A stretch of DNA of 64,000 bases from Phanerochaete sordida (taxonomy: Eukaryota; Basidiomycota; Agaricomycetes; Polyporales; Phanerochaetaceae), in assembly GCA_019973155.2 (NCBI GenBank), contig BPQB01000036.1, positions 124,001 through 188,000 of the forward strand, written 5' to 3'. Positions 58,790 through 64,000 of the stretch are shown piece after piece. The first letter of the stretch is position 1. The number at the start of each line of letters is the position of its first letter. The notes beneath the pieces were generated by a model. The model was not told the origin of the DNA and did no database searches. It was given only the letters and a program-made list of their open reading frames with translations. The position numbers were made by a program, and so were the translations under genes.

Positions 58790-59511
58790 CTTGGCGTGCT
58801 ATGGTGCGCCAAAGCCTGCCTTCGGCGCTCGCAATGTCAAGAAAGACCTCGACGTTCTCGTACACGGCTCGTCAGCAGCACGTCAAACTACAAGCCATGA
58901 ACGTTGAACCGCGCTCTTGCACGCCTTATCACAACTCCCAATTGATCTACGTCTGTGTACTGCGTTGTGTATCTCGTGCCTGCCCTCGGACGGTCCACGC
59001 TGTCGACCAAGACTCCGTGCACAGACCTCCCCAATTCTCTACCTTCCCAACGCTTACCTCTACTTTCTTCTGCTTCACTCTCGCCTTCGACTCTGCCTCT
59101 CGTGCGCCCCCGTCTGTATTTCCAGCTGTAGGACATACCACAACCAGCTGAACGTTTTGTTTGCGTCGAACACCTACCCTGCCGACCTCGAACGCGCTCC
59201 AGTTCCGGCGACGGGTGGTGGGATCGGGTATGGAAACTATTGCGAACTGTTTCACGCTACAGAGGTGCGTCCATTGCTCTGGGTTTCGCCCTCGTTCCTC
59301 ATCTCCGAACGGAATTTCTGACCGCTCAGGTAGGCCGCATACACGAAGGTCATGGGGATCGTGTTACCTGAAGTCGCACGCGTACGACGCTACTCGAAGC
59401 ACGACATATTCGTAGACACTGGCGCCTCCGGTTACGGAGATGCTGCCAGCAGCAAAGGCTCTGCTGGGCGTGGTGCACGGATTCGGATGCCAGGTGAGTC
59501 GAACGCTCGCC
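58790..59511 (+). pseudogene. Fragment of an unknown multi-exon gene ending next to a solo LTR
   Basis: Exon-like pieces: 58801-58908 (contains KPAFGARNVKKDLDVLVHGS), a piece ending at 59263 (NQLNVLFASNTYPADLERAP then NYCELFHATE, followed by GTGCGT), and 59335-59491 (VMGIVLPEVARVRRYSKHDI), after TAG and before GTGAGT. No later exon is found before the LTR at 59561, so the gene appears truncated. Not a family I recognise. The frame between the pieces is tentative. Confidence 0.35.
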
Positions 59512-59555
59512 TACCAGGTCTTGTCGCCGAAATGAACTGAACCCAGAGGAACACC

Positions 59556-59560
59556 AACAC
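59556..59560. repeat. Target site duplication, left copy (AACAC)
   Basis: AACAC directly precedes the LTR and is repeated at 60061-60065 directly after it. Five-bp duplications are typical of LTR retrotransposon integrases. Confidence 0.85.
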
Positions 59561-60060
59561 TGTCGAAATTCCACGGCGCGCACGGCGCACAGCGCCTCGC
59601 CGCCCGAAGGTCTCGGAAGCGCGGAGGCGCAGCTCGCGCCCTCCGCCGCGCGATCCCGCGCGATCCTATGCGATGTGCGGCCCGACGCGATGTCTCGGGC
59701 CGCATGGACAACGTTCCTCTCGGTCCGCTCTTGTATTTCCTTTGCTTACGCTCATCGGACATTAACTATCGGACATTAAGTCCCGACTCGGACTCGTCTA
59801 CAGTATATAGGCACACCCACGGACTCGTAGCACGCTCAGAGACTTGTATCCCTCTGAGCGTGAGTAACCTTCTATTCCTATGGACTTTACACGGACGCTT
59901 ACGCTATTGTAGTACGGACTAAAGCGTCCGCTTGTTAGGTGAATACAGAGACTTGTATCCCTCTGAGCTACGGACTAAAGCGTCCGCTTGTTAGCCTCGC
60001 TGCGCGTTCGACTTGCGAGTCGAACCTCTGCGTATCGAAGATCCTCACCGATCTTTGATA
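59561..60060. mobile_element. Solo LTR, 500 bp, with 5-bp target duplication
   Basis: Begins TGTCGAA and ends TTTGATA, near-inverted ends once C/T changes are allowed (TGTCAAA in the other copy). It is flanked by AACAC on both sides. A TATA-like GTATATAGG lies near 59800, and the GTTCGACT/AGTCGAAC hairpin near its right end. It contains an internal duplication absent from the LTR at 14471: a 23-bp run at 59837-59859 recurs at 59946-59968, and a 26-bp run at 59913-59938 recurs at 59969-59994. No gag or pol sequence is in the window, so this is a recombination remnant. Confidence 0.85.
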
Positions 60061-60065
60061 AACAC
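60061..60065. repeat. Target site duplication, right copy (AACAC)
   Basis: Matches 59556-59560 exactly. Confidence 0.85.
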
Positions 60066-60892
60066 TACAGCGTCGGGTGTGCTCACCTTCGCACCTACCA
60101 TGACCTGGGTGGAACCCGAGTCCGCGCGCGCTGAACTGCATCCGTCGCTGCGCCGAATGTTTCCTAGATCTGTCTCGACCCGCCGAACGCTCTCGCGTAT
60201 CCACGGCCCTCCCTCGGCCTACTATCCCACTCCCGTGCGACGCAGGAGAGAGGCGTCTCGTGCGGCGCGCGAGTACCCGTCCTTCGAGTCGCCAGCAGTC
60301 CGCAACTCGGCCTAGCCGACCATCGACGACATAGGCAGGTACCACGACGTCTGCTTGTGGACGGCCTCCTGCTGTCTGTTGTGGCTGTACGCAGCTCCCA
60401 TCCTCACAGCCGTCGTCGCCTTGCTGCGCCACCAGTCTATCGCCTGAATACCACGTCTCGTACTCGTTTCAGCCATGCCCCTTCACAACGCCTTCGTGTC
60501 CTCCGGGCTCTATCTTGACCAGCTATCCCACATCTGGTACCATTTAGACATGGCCGGTAGGGATTAGTCCACGTGTTAATATACTGCTTCCTCCGCCGTG
60601 TAGCTTGAGGACCGCTGTCCCTGTTCCAGACCCTGGCGCAGTACTTTAACGTACCATCTGGGACATAGACCGAATCGATATTAGCGTTTGTGGGAAGCAC
60701 GTGCCGTACTGCTCATGAGACGCCTTCGTCTCAATATGTCCGTCATTCACCACGCTCGTGTGCAGTTCTCACTCCTTGACGTCCCCCACAATTCACACCT
60801 TAGGACCTCTCCGATAAACGTGCAGGCCGCGTCGGACGACCAGGAGCCCCCGGGATACCCCTCCCACATTATCCCAGCAACCGCTGACAATC
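60066..60892. other. Intergenic; small open frame 60090-60315 (+)
   Basis: A plus-strand frame from the ATG at 60100 reads MTWVEPESARAELHPSLRRM and ends at 60315. It has no recognised domain and may be chance. The right part should hold the promoter and leader of the bestrophin-like gene. Confidence 0.3.
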
Positions 60893-63061
60893 ATGGCTGC
60901 GCTTTTAGACGGTGTATCCTTATCCAGGAAGTTCCAGACCACAATCATCAACGACATATGGCCCGAAGTCACCATCTTCAGCTTGGTCGCCACAGGTGAG
61001 TCCTACTGTGTCAGACATCCCATGGTGCTGCTCACGGACCGCTCTTCCTGCGCAGTGGTGACGCTTGTCTCGAAGCTTACGCCGCACGAGCTCTCGTTAT
61101 CGAATGCGATGCTCACCGTGCTCGGTACAGTGCTCGGCCTTGTCATCTCGTTCCGGACGTCCACTGCGTACGAGAGGTTAGTTTGGGTCTGCTCTGGCCG
61201 CGTGGCTGGGAGCTGAGCTCTGCGCTCCGCAGGTTCTCGGAGGGCCGCAAGCTTTGGACGAACATTGCCATCGCCTCCCGTAATCTTGCGCAAATCGTAG
61301 GCATTCTCGTCGTGCACCTGATGCTGCAGAGTCTGTGACGATGGATTCAGATCTGGATCCATGTGCCTTTCGAGCGCGTAGACAAAGACACAGGAGAGAA
61401 GAAGCCATACCTTCAGGTCGTCATTGAGAAGAAGAGCATGATCAGCCTGGTGCGTCTTATGCTCAACACATCCTAATTTGACTTATCAAGTGCGTCCGTG
61501 GTAGGTACAAGCGTACTCTGTCGCTGTGAAGGTATTCACTCTCGCCAGCTATTATATTGTCCTTGCTAAGCTGCTCTCACTGATTCAGCACATGCTCCGC
61601 GGAGAGGGTGGCGTATACTACGCCGACCTGTACCCCTTGATCTCCTTCCTGCCGCGGTATTCTCAGCATCTTGACCCAGCGACAGAAAACGACATGCTTC
61701 CTCTCTGGAAGGCCTCCGGCATGGACCACGACGCACACCAAGACCTGCGCGCCAGGGCTCTCACGACCGTCCCTGTGTCGTCGTCGCTCTCGCACTCAAA
61801 GGAGGACAGCAGGAATAGTGAAAACAGTGAAGAAAAGGAGGAGGGCTCGTGGTCCGGCTCGACGCTCGACCGCCGTCCAACGTTCGACCCCGAGGTGGCG
61901 CTCCCTGTACTCCCCAGCGAGCAGCCTCTGCTGCCCGCGCGCAGTCCGCCACACTCGTCGCTCTCCAGCATCCTCGGCATCCTCCGCGTCTTCCGGCCCC
62001 TCCTCAAACCGTTCTCGCGGCGACTCCACGAGGCAACCGCCGCGCCTGCCCCCACTTCCGCACGCGGGCGCACGCGCATGGGCAAGCGCGTCCGGCCTCA
62101 GATCGCGGAGTCGAACGTGCCCGTCGAGATTGCGCTGTTCCTCACGACGTACTTTGCGTCGCTCATGCGCCAGGGCATCCTAACGCCTGCGTCGGCCACC
62201 GCGATGAACAATGCGATGAACACCCTGCAGGACGTCGTCAGCAATCTTGAGCGGATTGAACATACGCCTCTGCCGTTTGCGTATCAAGTACATCTCCGTC
62301 TGTCCCTGTGGTCAGTCTAACTACGTTCTATATCTCCTTGTCCCGTAGACCTGCCACTGATCAAATCGTTCTGCGATTAGGCTGTACTTATTCTTCTTTC
62401 CGGTACGTCCGGGGATATCTGACAGTTGAAAGATATCCTGACAGTGTTTTCGCAGTCCCAAGTATATAGTGGATTTGGGTGGCTGACGATCCCGTTTGTT
62501 TTCATGCTTCATATACACACTTCGCGGTTTACTGACCAGATCGGCAGCGCAACGGCGTTTGCTGCCTTCTTGCTCTGCGGTTTCCTCGAAATTGGACAGG
62601 AGATGTAAGCATCTATTTCTTCCAGCACTCTCCATTCTATGACGCTCACCGTATCCCCAGCGAGAATCCCTTTAACTATGGCCTGAACGATCTCGGTAAG
62701 CGCATCCGCTTCGGGCACGGAATAGACGGCACACCGACTGACTCTGTGCTCCAGACCTGGACCAGTTTTGCCTCGCGATACAGCGCGAGCTGCACGAGGT
62801 GACCGCAGTACGCCACGCCCCGTCCGTGTCACCCCGCCCATACTCATTCGTCCGCGTCCGCGCCAGCACACGACGCCCGATCCTGACTCATTCATCTTCT
62901 CGGCGTGGAACCAGCCCTTCGCGCCCGCCGACCGCCGGAACGCCAATGAGATGCTCGCCGACGTCGCGCACGCGTATCATCAGCCCGAAACTGGCGTCCA
63001 CCACCTTCGCCGCACGTTCCTCAAGGGCTGGTCCGACGTCGACAAGATGACGCGGAGGTAG
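60893..63061 (+). CDS. Bestrophin-like (UPF0187) anion channel
   Basis: Exons 60893-60995, 61056-61176, 61233-61296, 61351-61449, 61505-61531, 61589-62310, 62381-62402, 62456-62604, 62661-62695, 62755-62807, 62867-63061; 529 residues, phases all join. Motifs of the fungal bestrophin/RFP-TM family, a membrane chloride-type channel: GLVISFRTSTAYERF then EGRKLW in the first helices; IWIHVPFE; LPRYSQHLDP; LPFAYQVHLRLSLWLYLFF; FLLCGFLEIGQEIENPF; and a C-terminal SAWNQPFAPADRRNANEML. Residues of the middle loop (about 170-290) are acidic and low complexity, which is usual for fungal members. The stretch 62498-62539 (42 nt, GTTTTC...TGACCAG) is probably one more intron; removing it gives 515 residues and a better family fit (TIPFIGSATAFAAF). 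Membrane location inferred. Confidence 0.85.
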
Positions 63062-64000
63062 TAGGCGCACGCATGGTCCAGGTGCTGTGAGTACCGAGAC
63101 GAAGCGTCCCTCCGACGTCGGATGCGGCTGAGTCTGCGGTCGCTGTCCGGAGGACACTGCCTCCCCAAAGGACGCCTACTGCGTACACCGCATGCTCATA
63201 GTACTGACCCGACATTGAATTACTGTCAAACTCCACTCTAGGAAGGCATACGGAGGGCAATGTGTGACTTTATCTCATGACATATCATCTGTAAAATGCG
63301 GTCCATCTTACATGTAATATCATGTTACAATCCGCAGCGCAGGGTACCTGCGCGTCATCACTGGTGAGAATGCAACCGAGTATTGGCGCGAGACGACAGC
63401 GTACCTTTGTGGAACTCTAAGCAGATGTGTCCAAGCTGGTTTGGGTACCAGAGATGGGATGAGCGTAGATAGCGTCCTCGGACGCTTTTGTAAGGAGGAA
63501 GAATTCGACTTTGAGGAGACCGTCTATGGATAACTCATATCATGACAGCGGGGTGATAGCAGCAAAGTCTATACGCGGTCGAGAAAGATCGCATGGCGGA
63601 TCCTTGGACAGCAAGCTGGAGGTAGCGGAAGCTTTTCCGCGCGGTAAATGTATACGTCCAGCAACAGAGGCTGATATAACAGCAGATGGACGGCGATCTG
63701 CAAGACATTGAGGGACGGGGAGACCACGGTAAAGCCATAGAACGCGTACCTCTGCCAGGGGCAAAGTCTCCTTCCTACGCTTTGCCAGGGGTACTTCGAT
63801 TTAATGTTTTGACTTCACGCGTCCCGTAAGCCTGCCGGTGTACTGCCTGGGCCTAGGAAGGTATTGGAGAAGCGCAAGAAGGTGAATGCAAAAAATGTGC
63901 ATCTAGATTCCTTACTAGTATATCCGTGCCTCAGGCTGCGTATGTCGCAGGGCTTCGGTCTCTCATTTTCCCGTTCCTATTGCTAGAGGTTGCGCGCGCG
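63062..64000. other. Intergenic to window end, nothing recognised
   Basis: 3' flank of the bestrophin-like gene. Only short frames; no repeat of the families above is seen here. Confidence 0.4.

Noticed and set aside
59100..59160. Polyadenylation or tandem repeat signal
   Set aside because: No periodicity or A-rich signal beyond chance; the stretch reads better as exon.
61663..62085. Overlapping frames in the bestrophin middle loop
   Set aside because: Low-complexity GC-rich loop sequence leaves several frames open; only the frame used joins to the flanking channel exons.

Overview
The window looks like nuclear DNA of a filamentous basidiomycete, most likely a wood-decay agaricomycete. The reasons are that every recognisable gene is split by 42-60 nt introns with CTGAC/CTAAC-like branch points, that the families present (NACHT NLR-like receptors, DUF6534 seven-helix membrane proteins, bestrophin-like channels, F-box/propeller proteins) are typical of Agaricomycetes, and that there are no bacterial ribosome-binding sites or operons. 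All gene models here were spliced by hand and rest on conserved exon lengths, intron phases and family motifs; no search was run.

Layout. 1-39 kb is a receptor cluster set in decayed repeats. Four minus-strand NACHT receptor genes (A 1644-4310, B 15323-17986, C 30808-33624, D 36313-38924) lie among degenerate copies of an intron-rich dispersed family (about 7-14, 18-30 and 34-36 kb). The A and C surroundings are a segmental duplication (about 30-3620 matches 29200-32830). A solo LTR sits in the 3' flank of copy B.

39.7-41.7 kb (minus) is a vacuolar cation/H+ exchanger-like gene interrupted near its 3' end by a single in-frame TAG. 44.2-51.5 kb holds three DUF6534-like membrane protein genes (two plus, one minus), each about 1.9 kb and cut into 18-19 exons, several of only 12-19 nt. 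53.2-55.0 kb (plus) is an F-box protein gene. 55.4-58.1 kb (plus) is the fifth NACHT receptor, E, inverted relative to the others. 58.1-60.1 kb holds another repeat copy, a gene fragment, and a 500-bp solo LTR with a clear 5-bp target duplication. 60.9-63.1 kb (plus) is a bestrophin-like anion channel. The last 0.9 kb is empty.

The most notable points are: (i) five receptors sharing one six-exon plan and an undescribed C-terminal module on its own exon, joined in several copies by a GC-AG intron; (ii) a tandemly duplicated exon in receptor C; (iii) the microexon architecture of the DUF6534 genes; (iv) the lone nonsense codon in the exchanger; (v) an unidentified, decaying multi-exon repeat family that fills much of the first 36 kb.
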